Shown: in pieces, positions 9,232 to 19,953 of the stretch
Layout of the letters: each line of letters opens with the position of its first letter
How positions within the stretch are numbered: position 1 is the first letter of the stretch
Notes under the pieces: generated by a model
Databases searched by the model: none
Told to the model about the DNA's origin: nothing
What the model saw: only the letters and a program-made list of their open reading frames with translations
Source of the DNA: Toxorhynchites rutilus septentrionalis
Lineage: Eukaryota > Arthropoda > Insecta > Diptera > Culicidae
Length of the DNA: 64,000 nucleotides
Direction of reading: 5' to 3'
Assembly: GCF_029784135.1 (NCBI RefSeq)
Contig: NC_073745.1
Span: forward strand, 159,849,335 to 159,913,334
Position numbers and translations under genes: made by a program

Positions 9232-9500
9232 CGTGATGGCTAAAACAGAGAAGCTACTCCGTTCATAAGTGTGCGTTCAAAGAAGGGTATCCCGCCGCGT
9301 CGAAAACGGACATCGTGCGGCACTTTGTGGACGCCGGATACCCCCGTTCCGGCATCTTCAACATCTTGGCATCTTGGCGGTGGTGATGGACGACGAGACC
9401 TATCTCAGCCTGGATGGCAACGACTGGCAGGATACTTCGTATTTTACTCCCTCCACGAAGGAAGTGAGCTCCGAAGTGAGGTTTATTTCAAGTTCCCCGC
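9232..9500 (+). pseudogene. DD37-type Tc1/mariner transposase, internally deleted
   Basis: From an ATG at 9236 the frame starts 'MAKTEKLLRS', then stop. A shifted frame gives the helix-turn-helix part 'EGYPAASKTDIVRHFVDAGY' and 'PRSGIFNIL'. This joins abruptly to 'VVMDDETYLSLDGNDWQDTS', the region of the first catalytic Asp. About 100 residues usually between these parts are missing, and everything after the first Asp is lost. The sequence is more like the maT/DD37 mosquito lineages than like the 19048/31165 elements. Confidence 0.6.
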
Positions 9501-9765
9501 GGTGTTTTTTTTTTTTGAAGGTTTATATGCATTTCAGTGCATAAAAAGCATGTTTGCGTCCCAATTATCCACTTCTGAAATCATTCCCCTCCTCTCATCA
9601 AATGCTCTAAGTTTTTTCAAGTTTCTGAATGACATGATTTCTAACAGCAACACGTTTCGACATGCAACTAGAAGCACAAAACAGCCACGCGCAACCAAAA
9701 GGCAAAGTGTCCCATCGCAAAGCAGAGAAACAAAAGGAAATTGAACGGTGAATGGCGTGGATTAG
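9501..9765. other. Unrecognised sequence
   Basis: Poly(T) at 9505-9518 and AT-rich DNA; no feature supported. Confidence 0.4.
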
Positions 9766-9774
9766 AGTTATATT

Positions 9775-9945
9775 CTTGGGGGAAACTTTTTTTATGCGGT
9801 CCCTATCTACCGCACAAAAAAAGTTTTTTTTCAAAATGTATACCAAACACGATTGTTTTAAGGCTGCTGGTGAAGTTTTGCACGATTTTTTTTATGCGAC
9901 TTTTTTTGTGCGGTCCCTATCCCCCGCACAAAAAAGGTTTGCCTG
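9775..9945. repeat. Paired 'gcggtccctatc' hairpin repeats
   Basis: Two hairpins of the same design lie about 110 bp apart: T-run, 'tgcgg', loop 'tccctatc', 'ccgca', A-run at 9787-9822 and again at about 9898-9935. The outer T-runs and A-runs make each nearly self-complementary. Probably a MITE with hairpin ends; the repeats at 61056-61385 have a similar 'acgcgg' and T-run architecture. Confidence 0.6.
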
Positions 9946-10034
9946 TATTCGCCAGTGAGTTCGGTGGTGAATTGTGGGGTGATGACTATATCAGTTTTGG
10001 CATAAAACTCGCAGGCGGGTGTATCATTTCAGTG

Positions 10035-10300
10035 GAAATGCCATCACTAGCGAATATAATACTAACATTCCTTCCCTTCTTCTGGTGATTGTGGGAACGT
10101 GGCCGGCATCGTTATTCACTATTTACAATTCGTATCACCAAAAATTGCACAATGAGAACGGTTTGATACTTCCAAGCGTCATTCAGTGTGTTCTTTGTGC
10201 AATTTCGCTTGTTCAGATCAATCGCGGAAAGCAACTACGAAGTGTACAGTCTACCCAAGCTCTAGCTCAAGCAAACGATGGCAAAACAAACTTTTTCTAA
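10035..10300 (+). repeat. Dispersed repeat A, copy 1
   Basis: Aligns over about 250 bp with the complement of 30845-31110 and of 29778-29918, and weakly with 48045-48210. Shared landmarks are 'aatactaacattccttcc', 'cgtggccggc', 'ccaagcgtcattc' and 'gtacagtctacccaagctc'. The frame is open here and in the minus-strand copies, but most differences change amino acids, so I do not treat it as coding. Confidence 0.65.
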
Positions 10301-11680
10301 TATTTGGACTTTGAATTGGTCAAACATTATTATTTTATTTAAATTTATTCAAAACTTTTCTCAAGGAAAAATATTATGTAAATATTTCTCAAGGAAAAGT
10401 TTATGTGAAATTTCATTATGAAATTAATCAATTCAGAAATTATCTACTATCAGAGAATCCTTGGCCAAGTCGGAAAGTACACACGATGTGGAACGATCAA
10501 ATGTTTCTTCTGCTTAAAGTCCATACCGATTCATTTCGGTGACAGTAAATGTGGCAATATTTCGCGAAAGTGTAATATCAAAAAGCTGTTAATTTGGCGA
10601 TACCACATTTGATAGTTCATTTTGTTGGTTCTTTTCGACCATGATCTAGCTCCTATTCGTTTGATCGATGTAAAATGGATCACCCTTATCCATTAAAGAC
10701 ATGTTTAGTCTCCACATTGGTATAAAGGCAAGCTAGACACACAGTCACCATTAGAGTGATTAAAATTATATGTCGTTAGAATTTTCTCCTTATGTCTTGG
10801 GCACAGTGTTTGCCAAATGATCCATTCACTGAAAAATCGCTTTCGTTCGTTCAAATATGATCATACACAAATCATTTCCCACAGCGGCATTCTTTTGTTG
10901 TTCGTACTGCAAATCACGACACAAAAGAGAACGAGACAACTTTGCATCGATTCGCACTTCATGATACACCGACACGCAAGCAGAACCATCATAAACGCTT
11001 TCGGTGCAGAAAGTTTATTTTCTTCTTTGCCTCTAACATATGCATATCGACCTCTCCATGCATCATGAAACAGCAGGATCGTACGGACAACGAAAAGCGA
11101 AAGATTCATATTCAGCTAATGTAGCAGATCCTGATTTTTAAGTCTCAGAGAGTGAAAACTATATGATTATCCGCGTTGACGGCATTGAGCTTCGTATTAC
11201 GAAATGGGGGAGCAGGCATGACAATATGGGTTTGCAAAAGACATAAACGTGCTTTTAAAATAAAAATGATGAATGAAAATTATTTTTACCAAACCAAATT
11301 AGTACTCTAGGTAAACTAAAATCACTTTTGCTTGCAAGTAGTAAAAAAATATCATACACAAATTGTGTTTAAAGATAATTTTGTATTATAATGGCAAGTT
11401 TTGGTGAGAATATCTGAAAATTGATAGAAAATAGTTTAAATTGGGGTCAGAACAGCGTACTTATAGAAGGCAAATAACGCAAAGAAAAAAATTTCATTCA
11501 AATTTTAGCAATTTAAAACTGCCTTAGGGTCGACTAATCTGATAGAGAATAGTTGACCTCATACAAACTAATATCGTATCCAGATGTCGACACCATTCCG
11601 CCGTCAACGCGAATTTAGCTCGATAGAGGCTAAGGGAAGGGTAGTCAGATTATATTTTCCATTTATAACGCCGCTATCCC
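10301..11680. other. AT-rich sequence with short dispersed-repeat matches
   Basis: Around 10915-10990 ('aacgagacaactttgcatcg') matches 29702-29765 and its duplicate, so it is a fragment of a repeat. Around 11505-11555 ('aaactgcc' and 'ctaatctgatagag') resembles 24950-24985. Otherwise nothing recognised. Confidence 0.5.
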
Positions 11681-11684
11681 TTGA

Positions 11685-12095
11685 AATATGTATATTCATA
11701 TAGACCGCATAGTTTTACTAGCAACACCGCTCTCTTTCCCCATTTGTTGCTCTCCGCAAATGGTGACCGAATGATGACGTAATTTTTCTTGTATCATTTA
11801 TTGCTTTACACTTGCCTGTGCAGTGGGTTTCGCTATAGTAGAGCGGGACGATATATGCGGTTCAAACTTGTATGCAGGCTTCGAAAATGGTTTGCGATGT
11901 TTGATACAGCTGGAATATGCAAACAACAGTCTTCGTTCCTCTCTTGGTATAATCATGCAATGTTACACAAGTGATTACTGTCATTCATACAAGTATCTGA
12001 ATGATCCTCTCATATTTGGTTATATGTTCGTGAGAGGTTACTTGCATGACACATTGTGTATCATTCGATTTTGATCGAAATCCAAACACTGCTTG
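11685..12095 (+). repeat. Dispersed repeat B, copy 1 (partner 34258-34700)
   Basis: About 400 bp aligns in the same orientation with 34258-34700. The best conserved blocks are 'ttttactagcaacaccgctc', 'gctctccgcaaatggtgacc', 'gaatgatgacgtaattttt' and 'catgacacattgtgtatcat'. No inverted ends and no reading frame. Type of element unknown. Confidence 0.75.
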
Positions 12096-13600
12096 GGCAC
12101 ATCTTTTTGTGTGAACACCTCCATGCCTTCACTTTTTTTATTTAGAGATATCAATTTATAGAAAATCAATGAACTGTTCGCCAATCTTTTAAGTATTTCG
12201 ATGAGAAGAAGACCCAAACAATTGGTCTGTGATAGACACTACGTTAAGGATATACTGCATCAACAAGTGGAAATATAATAAGTAAATAAAAAAAATTAAG
12301 TTGAATAGTTTAATGTAAAAAAAATGCACTAATGATCCAGACAACGTGCTGAAGACTTTCTAGTCGTATTTCTGACTTTTTATCTTTTTCTACAATAAAT
12401 ATCTTTTGAGTGGGGCCCAACACTAATGTTGTGTAAATACTCTTGAGGTGGAATGAATGGAAAGCGCAGCATTAACAATCCGGGGCTGAACGTGTTAAAC
12501 AACTCAATGCTCATCAATCTAGGGCATTGATCTGACTAAACAAAAATCGTTGGACGTAACTGAGATAAAAATGTATTTGGAATTCGACGAATTCCACGTT
12601 TTTATTTTAGTATAATTATAAAATATAAAATAGCCTTAGACCGATGAGAAGAGTGGAATAATTACTGCTACCTACCTAATTATTCACCTAATTATAATCT
12701 GCAATATTATTATATTCCTTTAATATAAAACTGTTCAACTTGAAAAAAAACTCTATTTAATTTATTTCGTTAAAAATTTTCTAATGTGTATGAGCTGGTT
12801 TCCAAGGTGGATGAAATTTTCTCAGCCCTGGTTGAATACATTTTACATGGCCAAACATTCATATGAAAGTTATTCTACTAATATATGTTCGTTACATGGT
12901 TAAATTTTTGTGATATCATTTTATGCATTTTCCTATGCCTAGAAATAAAACATCGTTTTGATCCAAAAATATTGAAAATTTGTATGTAGCAAGATTTTTC
13001 AATATAATATTTTCATAACTCTGAAATAGTATCTCGATAGTATGTAATAAATAAAATACTAATTTATACAAACCATCTCACGAATAAATTAGGGTATTTC
13101 CAGAATCAGCCATGTAAACAATAAATTCACGATTCTCATATTTTGCTGCTGCAGTATAGCTTGCGTGTAACTATGATGGAACATCATCAGTAGTGCGAAC
13201 TTGTCAGATGGGTGTTTCAATTGTTTGTCAAAAATTTCTCGAGCGAAACTATCTCGTGGCACCACTCATCTTCCGTATATTACCTCGGCAAACAATTTGA
13301 GGGTAATCAATAAATTCCACCAGAAAAGTTATGCCCACGGAAAAACCTTATCACTAATAGAGTTAGACATAGTTCAGCTCACATCGTTAGTGTTTATCTG
13401 TACATACAGATTCACGATAGAATTTAGGGCCTAATATTCATAATTCAATCTATTCTCAGCGGAAAACATCCCTCTGATAGATTCACTCTGCGATGATAAC
13501 GCGGTGGAAGAATGTGTGAGCCGCGGTGACTGAGGCAAACTTAGCTCAATCGAGGGCCCTTTTCTTGGAAGGTGTGGCGGTTAGCGCTTCACCGTGAGAG
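12096..13600. other. Unrecognised AT-rich sequence
   Basis: Contains one isolated piggyBac-like end, 'ggggctgaacgtgttaa' at 12483-12499, like the ends of the MITE at 38053-38281, without a partner. Otherwise nothing recognised. Confidence 0.4.
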
Positions 13601-13623
13601 ACATCGAGTGCATGTGCGCCTAG

Positions 13624-13664
13624 TGTGTGTGTGTGTGTGTGTATGTGTGTAGGGGGGGGGGGGT
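13624..13664. repeat. (GT)n plus G-run microsatellite
   Basis: A GT run of about 30 bp is followed by ten or more G residues and then 'tgtacatatatat'. Confidence 0.95.
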
Positions 13665-15250
13665 GTACATATATATCAACACGTTCCAGTCATTAAATCT
13701 CCAGTCTCCACATCCTGCCATGCTGTTACTGCCAGCCAGTGGAATCCACGAGTGAAAGTTCCGAGTGAAGAAGTGTGCTTCTCTATTTACCTCTGGTGGG
13801 AATCATGTTGTTTCCACTGAACATCAACTGCTGTTCATGTTTATGTTACGTACGCACTACCGTGGATCATCGAATGGTTAATGTTGATAGGGTGCTGACG
13901 AGACTATCTTGCCATCGGTGATGCTGAAGGCCATGTGCTGATGTTTCACATTTCAGAATTGGTGCCTGTTTCAACGCTGATGATCACGACAACGACAATA
14001 ACAGTGCTAATGATGACGACAATGGCTAAGGCTCGTAATGATATTAGGGCTAACGCCAACGCTACGGATGCGTTCATTGCTGATAGCTGATAGCAGGATT
14101 AACGTAATACATCACACGATAATTGTTTCTCCCGTATGTAATACTAACCCTAATTTACGCAGACCGTAAATAATTAGCGCATAAATTTTATTATTTCAGG
14201 AAAGGGATTCAACTTTAAAATAAATGTTGTGATCAGCAGTCCGATAATATACAATTTAAAAACCACGTTTGATATGCACTCTCGTCCTGTTTGCTCAGTA
14301 GAACCACGGAAACCAAATGTAAACCAGAGGTGCAAATATGATGGATTGTATGATAATAAACGAACACAATACTTCGCTGCAATTTCAAGCCCTGGACACG
14401 CAAGTACTGCTACCACGATTTCAAAAATTTGATTTTGAAATGATTTCAATTGATAGCAAAAGCACCGATGTTGGTTTTGAACATCTGGGAGTGGATATTC
14501 TACCATTATATAAACGTATTTAGCATGGCCTTTTTGAATAATTTTATGCACCATTTCATATTGATAAGTTCCTCGTGTATAAAACACGCCAACGTGGGAC
14601 CCAATGTCAGCAGCGGCTGCAGGCATTACTTTATAGACTCCACAACGGTCGACGCTGCCCAGAGTACATCTCAACGCGAGGGACTCCAACCGAACCACAA
14701 CAAACAGTGGACGCGTACAAAACCGTGGCACGATACACCCAACGGAACAATGGCGAATGGCGAGTGGACTCCCAGCGATGGGAAGTGCCGTAATTTATAG
14801 AGATTTATTACACATCATCATCAGCGCCAGCTTGAGAATAATCTTTAATGCCATTACACAGCTTCGCAAAGTTCAGCGTGCGAATGAATTTATGTCACAA
14901 ATTAAGACCAGACACAGAAGTAGATACAGTGGGAGAGATAGCAAAGTGCCCCAAGGAAATAAGAATATATTGAATTAACTATTCACGAGAACTAATTGCG
15001 AGCTTTCAGGGCAGAATGTTACAGCATCAATTTTAGTTACTGTGCGCAATGAGAATTTGTTCAATCTGATTTTAGCTACAGGTGGGTGTTAGCATACGTT
15101 CCCTGGAATTACGGGGATGAATACTTTTTGGGATTTTTCTGAGAAAGAAAATCAACTCCTTGGGAAGAACATTCTCAAAAAGAGGCTTTATGAATAGTGG
15201 CCATGTTGAACAATATTATTACTAATATACGATGTCTATGATTAAAAGTA
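13665..15250. other. Probably unique sequence, no gene recognised
   Basis: The stretch 13970-14110 is rich in 'gacgacaa'-type trinucleotides. The longest frame (14174-14731, minus, 185 codons) has no recognisable domain. Less repeat-like than its surroundings, so host intergenic or untranslated DNA is possible. Confidence 0.35.
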
Positions 15251-15744
15251 TGTACCGTCAATGGGGGTGAGATTGGGTCAAAAACGAAGAAAGTTACCAT
15301 TAGTAATATCTTGACAAATACTGCGAATATTTTTGAAAGCTGTGAGCCGTTTAGTAGAAGCCATATTTTCACAACTTCCAATGCATAATACATAACTGAA
15401 GTACAAATAGTTATTATTTGATAATTCATCAAAGTTTGATGTGTCAAAAAACTGCTATCAAAAAACACCCCAGAAAAATCTCATGCCCAGTATTATACAG
15501 AACTACTATACTGTTAAATATTGGATAGAATGAGTCTTTTGAGTCATGCCAGATGAATCATTGTTGATTTTGAATATCAAAAGGTTTTTCCTTTGGAATT
15601 TCAACATTTTCGAAATAATCACTTACTTATGCTGGTGGGGATGAGAATGGGTCAATCATAAAATTGAACATATACAACTAGGTTGCAATGTCCATGCAAA
15701 AATACACCAATACACTTACAACTAGTAGCAATTCTCCAAATTCA

Positions 15745-16002
15745 ACACTTATTACACCGCCCCTAGACGTGACTTTTTTCGGACCTTTGAAGTGGAATTG
15801 GAGGCAAATTCTTCGCACGTATAAGGAGAAAAACGTTTCGTTAGCGCCAACTTTTCAGAAGCCACATTTTCCAGGATTGCTGAAGCCGCTAATTGAAAGT
15901 CTTAAGAAGAATCAAAAGAGCAACTTGGGGCATTTATCAGATTACTGTGAAGTCGCTACTAAAGAGCATCCCACATGTTCCAAGTTCACCAGAAAAAAAA
16001 AA
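15745..16002 (+). pseudogene. pogo/jerky-type DDE transposase, C-terminus
   Basis: The frame 15688-16005 contains 'ITPPLDVTFFGPLKWNWRQI' followed by 'KPHFPGLLKPLIESL', the usual ending of pogo/Tigger/jerky (DDE_1) transposases, where 'LQPLDVAFFGPLK' holds the last catalytic acid and 'FPxLLKxxxE' follows. The upstream catalytic core and the CENP-B-like DNA-binding domain are not visible. The frame ends in a lysine run just before 16003. Only about 80 residues are clearly homologous, so it is a fragment. The Met at 15688 is not the true start. Confidence 0.7.
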
Positions 16003-16356
16003 TGAGAACAGTTTTGACTCCATTAGATACGATTAGATACGAGAGATAGTTAATGAGAGCGGCACGCGGAAATTACTATTTATTTATTTTGGCTTAACGT
16101 TTTTACAACATGGTCTGATTCACAATGTCTTGGGTATCATTCATTGCTTGTTTTTTTTTTGTGCGGCTTGCAAGGCCTGCCACCAACCGCACTGTCTCGC
16201 AGGAGGACCATCGTGATACTGCTGTTTTACGTCCCGAGTACCACGTGCACTGGACAAATCCGATTATAGCGGCGCCAATTCGCTGTTTGTAGGTTTTTGT
16301 AGCTTTTATTGGAGACTAGCAACATCCATTTGCTCTACCCATCACACCCTAGAGCC
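16003..16356. other. Unrecognised, GC-richer block
   Basis: Around 16150-16330 the sequence is less AT-rich ('gcaaggcctgccaccaaccg') and may belong to the SINE next to it; no motif proves this. Confidence 0.3.
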
Positions 16357-16570
16357 TAGACAGTGTTCACCTGAACCAGTGCAAGCCAAAAAAAAGACGT
16401 TTGTCGATAGAATTTCTGACCCGAACGGGAATCGAACCCGAAGCTCCAATCTAGGTTAGCGTGGCGCTCGCCTAGATTGGAGCTTCGGGTTCGATTCCCG
16501 TTCGGGTCAGAAATTCCATCGACAAATGTCTTCTTTTTTGGCCTGCACTGGTTCAGGTGAACACTGTCTA
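16357..16570. mobile_element. Inverted-duplicated tRNA-related SINE (214-bp palindrome)
   Basis: Two arms of about 99 bp (16357-16455 and 16471-16570) are near-perfect reverse complements around a 15-nt spacer 'ttagcgtggcgctcg'. Each arm carries a polymerase III B box: 'gggttcgattccc' at 16487-16499 and its complement at 16428-16440. The spacer resembles an A-box region, so the duplication is centred inside the tRNA-like head. The arms continue into the SINE body ('gaaattccatcgacaaatg'). Such a structure would fold into a very long hairpin RNA. Confidence 0.85.
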
Positions 16571-16813
16571 TCACTAGGCCATGGAGACCTCACCTCATGA
16601 GAGAGACGATAGTATCTAAAGAAGTTTGATATCCTTCGAGGAACCAGCATCACGGCAGAAGACATCGCCGACGGCAGATTTAAGAAAAATCTTTATATAC
16701 AGCCATTTCATGCCAAATCGATATAGTGGTTCTCAGATTTCTATGAAAAGTGGTCGTTTTGTTCTTTATTGCAAAATATTAGACTCGCATTTTTTTCGTT
16801 AGGGTTACCATTT

Positions 16814-17310
16814 CCATTTTAGGGTGGTCCGAAAAATCAACCTTTTCACTTTTTCCCAAAAATGATTCGTTTTTAAAATTCATAACTTTTGATCCATTGA
16901 ACTGATTTGGATGATCGACATATCAAATTAAAGCCAATAAGTTAGTCTTTTATTAAAAAATATTGAACTCGCGAAAAACATGGATTTTATTTTCTTAATG
17001 ATTGATTGTAATCGTTTTTATTGTTTTCGTGGTTTTGGACTAGAAAGCGCTATATTTTGTTTATATTTTTTCTTGAAAGCTGAAAGCGGTTAACTTTGAA
17101 AAATCATATCTCACAAAACTAAAAAAAAAATAGCATCTCTGATATCGAGATGCTTTATGTAAAAAATCCTCAGCTTTCAAGAAAAAATATAAAACAATAT
17201 ATCGCCCTCTAGTCCAAAGCCATGAACACAATAAAAAACGACTACAATCAATAATTACGAAAATAAAATGATTTTTCAGACCACCCTAAAATGAAACTGG
17301 ACACCCTAAT
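16814..17310. mobile_element. Foldback MITE nested in the long-TIR element
   Basis: The left end 'agggttaccatttccatttt' and 'agggtggtccgaaaaatca' is mirrored by 'tgatttttcagaccaccct' and 'aaaatgaaactggacaccct' at the right. Inner arms also pair: 'gactagaaagcgctatatt' against 'aatatatcgccctctagtc' and 'tttttcttgaaagctga' against 'agctttcaagaaaaa'. The left arm carries an extra stretch of about 150 bp. A further fragment of this family is at 20818-20945. Confidence 0.75.
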
Positions 17311-18111
17311 AAAAAAAATTTAAAAAAATGGGTGAGTTATAGCTATGATATAACCGCAAAGTTGACGTGGGACTAGCTTAGCTTAGCAACCATTTGTTTG
17401 TATTGATTAAATTTTCGATTGAATTAAACAATTTCCGAATTTAATCGAATTCAATATATTTGCTTTGTGAGTAAAGAGATTGAATAAATGCCATATAAGG
17501 TCAATTCATGCTTTATGATAGATTATATTCTTCGTTACAAGTAAAATTAATGACAGTCCTTTCACGTTTGGTATGATGCCTAGGATAACAAGAATTATCA
17601 AACGATTATTTTATTTTACATTTCCCTCTGAAGTTTGTGTCTCTCAAGTGCACGTACTTCTCGAACCGCGAATTTGCTTGATTTGATGAACTTCAGGCAC
17701 TCAGTGCCAGAAATTCAGTGAGCAGAAGATATGAAGGCATATCCTTCAGGGCAATCTTGAATAACCGAGCCAAAGCGTTGTGTTCGTACCCGTTTTTGTA
17801 ATCCGTGTTAGAAAAACACATTTCGGAGGGCAAAAAAACATGCGGGTAAGCAAAGTAGCCCCTGCTTGCATGAATCAACAACGTCAACTTATACTTTTTA
17901 AATTATAGAGCCTTTAAATTGGCCTCTAATGTCTGCTAGATTTTCCCAGTTTTCTGAGTTTAGAAGACCGTGTTAAGGAAACATATTCTAGTCTGCACAA
18001 AGGCAAGCGAGTACAAAAGTTTGCATTTATTTGCATAAATCCCTATTTGCAATGCCAATTCCACAAGGCTATTTGGTTATGATGGCTGTGTTGGGGAAGT
18101 TATTCAATTGT

Positions 18112-18183
18112 CGCATCTATCGCAATTAATAAAATGTTATTTTTCATTAGATAAATAACATTTTATTAATTGCGATAGATGCG
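18112..18183. repeat. Perfect 31-bp stem hairpin
   Basis: The left arm 18112-18142 ('cgcatctatcgcaattaa' onward) is the exact reverse complement of 18153-18183, with a 10-nt loop 'ttcattagat'. Imperfect pairing extends outward ('ggggaa', 'ttattc' against 'gaatattccc'). Confidence 0.9.
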
Positions 18184-19199
18184 TAGGAATATTCCCTATC
18201 AATTGATGCAAACATCTTTCCGATACAGTAGGAAATGTTCGTGTTATAAGCATTCGGAATCTTTCATTTTTTCCTGCGTGTTCTGTGTTTATGTTTTCAT
18301 TTTACCCCGCATATACTCCGGTTAGACGTAGTCCCACGTCAAAGTACGGGTCTAATGTTTTGCAATAAAGAACAAAACTACCACTTTTCACGAAAATCGG
18401 AGAACCCCTATATTGGTTTTGCATGGAATGGCTGTATATAAACATTTCCTTCACACTAGCTGGGATGACATTATTTCGTAACTCAAATAATCATTCAAGA
18501 CACTTACAATTATCTTGAAATTATTGAGAAATTGATTTATAAACATAATTATTAATAGAAAGTAATATTCACTACTTTGTCCTATTGTGACCCTCTCTAA
18601 GGTGTGAGATTAAGTCAACTTTAATTTAATAGCATAGCTTTCATTTAATAGTTCAGTCAAAAATGCATATTATTCAACAATTACCTGAACACTCGTAAGT
18701 TCATAACTAGGGAACATATCTACGTAATCAGAATTGCGTTTTACTCTAATTTACGATAGTTATTCAACAAAACGTGCAAAAACAACCTATTTCGACCCAT
18801 TCTTACCCGGTATAATATGTATTTAGGGTAGGATATGATAGCTATATTCGTTTACGAAACTAGTTTCCCCTTTCTTGTTTTAGTCAGGCACGAAACACCC
18901 AAGAAATTAAAATGTCAGTGTTACTCATGAATATAGAACCTGATGAAATTTTAATTACTCACTAGCTGACCCGGTAAACTTCGTCCCGCCAAAAATTCTT
19001 AAATATTATACAAATTTCCAATTTTTTTTCATTAAAACATTGTTCTAAAGGGTGTGTCACATCAAATTGCATCACGGAAAAAACGCTGTAGAAATTTAAT
19101 TTTTAGGAATTATATCTTCAGCTTTCGCTTATAATCAGATAAGAGTGTATAGATCACGTTGGCCATGCTTCACTGTCAATTTTTCGTAAATTTGGAAAA

Positions 19200-19757
19200 A
19201 TTTCGTCGATCGAAAAAGAGCGTCGTGAATTAATCCTGTGCACTCATTTCGAGAATCCGGAGTTGTCACATCGGGACATCGGTAAGATGCTGGGAATCGT
19301 CCAATCCACGGTCAGCAGAGTACTAAAACGATACTTCGAGAACCTAACCATCGACCGGAAGGTGAAGAACGGCAAAAATGGATGCTCCGTCAGTGAAAAA
19401 GATCACAAGCGCGTAGTTAAGCAGTTTAGACGTGATCCGAGAAGTTCGGTCCGGAATGTCGCCAATAAGCTGAATTTGTCAAGTTCATTCGTCCAGCGGA
19501 CCAAGCAGCGGGAAGGCCTGCGTACATACAAGGTTCAGAAAGCTCCTAACCGCGACGAAAGGCAAAACATAGTGGGGAAGACGCGAGCCCGAAAGCTGTA
19601 CACCGAAATGCTGACGAAGCCGCATTGCCTGGTAATGGACGACGAAACCTACGTCAAAGCGGACTTTCGTCAGCTGCCGGGCCTGTTGTTCTTCTCCGTA
19701 GAGGACAAATTCAGCGTTCCGGAGGAGATTCGCAAGCAGAAACTATCCAGAAACTAG
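19200..19757 (+). pseudogene. DD37E transposase, N-terminal half, start codon lost
   Basis: Comparison with the copy at 31165 shows the ATG has become ATT at about 19199-19201 ('ggaaaaatttcgtcg' against 'ggaaaaatgtcgtcg'). The downstream frame gives two helix-turn-helix regions ('ELSHRDIGKMLGIVQSTVSR' and 'SSVRNVANKLNLSSSFVQRT'), which bind the inverted ends, then the first catalytic Asp in 'LVMDDETYVKADFRQLPGL'. A stop at 19755 follows 'KQKLSRN', created at the deletion point. The second Asp is deleted. The C-terminal remainder continues at about 19758-19950. Confidence 0.85.
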
Positions 19758-19953
19758 CTTCGCCCAATAGAGAAATATTGGGCGATTATGAAGCAGGCCC
19801 TCCGGAAGAACCCAAAAGTTGTCAAATCGGAGGCGGACTTCAAGGGAAAATGGATTTCTGTTCAAAAAAAAACTACAACCTGACGTTGTACAGAACCTTA
19901 TGGACGGGGTAAAGAGGAAGGTGCGAGCATACGGGCTTGGGCTCGAAGTATGA
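19758..19953 (+). pseudogene. DD37E transposase, C-terminal piece
   Basis: After the deletion the frame resumes at 'LRPIEKYWAIMKQALRKNPK', which includes the third catalytic acid (Glu of PIEK), and runs through 'NYNLTLYRTLWTG' to 'CEHTGLGSKYE', interrupted by a stop (TAA at about 19908). The same ending closes the 31290 frame of the sister copy. Confidence 0.8.

Larger units (their letters stand above)
16692..18442. mobile_element. Long-TIR element with 90-bp inverted ends
   Basis: The left arm 16692-16784 ('tttatatacagccatttcat') pairs with 18351-18442 ('ggctgtatataaa'), including 'gttctttattgcaaaat'. A further piece of the arm, 'gacgtgggacta' (17364), pairs with 'tagtcccacgtc' near 18329, and the foldback at 16814-17310 interrupts the left arm. 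The interior 17690-17890 has a 64-codon minus frame of unknown nature. No transposase recognised. Confidence 0.65.
15257..18822 (+). mobile_element. Probable pogo-like DNA transposon remnant, multiply invaded
   Basis: A left end 'gggtgagattgggtcaaaaa' at about 15265 is roughly mirrored by the complement of 'tttcgacccattcttaccc' near 18791-18810, and a transposase tail lies between (15745-16002). The 3.6-kb length is inflated by later insertions: the palindromic SINE (16357-16570) and foldback elements (16692-18442). A second end-like block at 15632 ('gatgagaatgggtcaatca') leaves the true left end uncertain. Confidence 0.4.

Noticed and set aside
14174..14731. 185-codon minus-strand open frame
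   Set aside because: No domain, motif or codon pattern recognised; hydrophobic end is AT-driven. The complementary strand has similar open stretches. Not supported as a gene.
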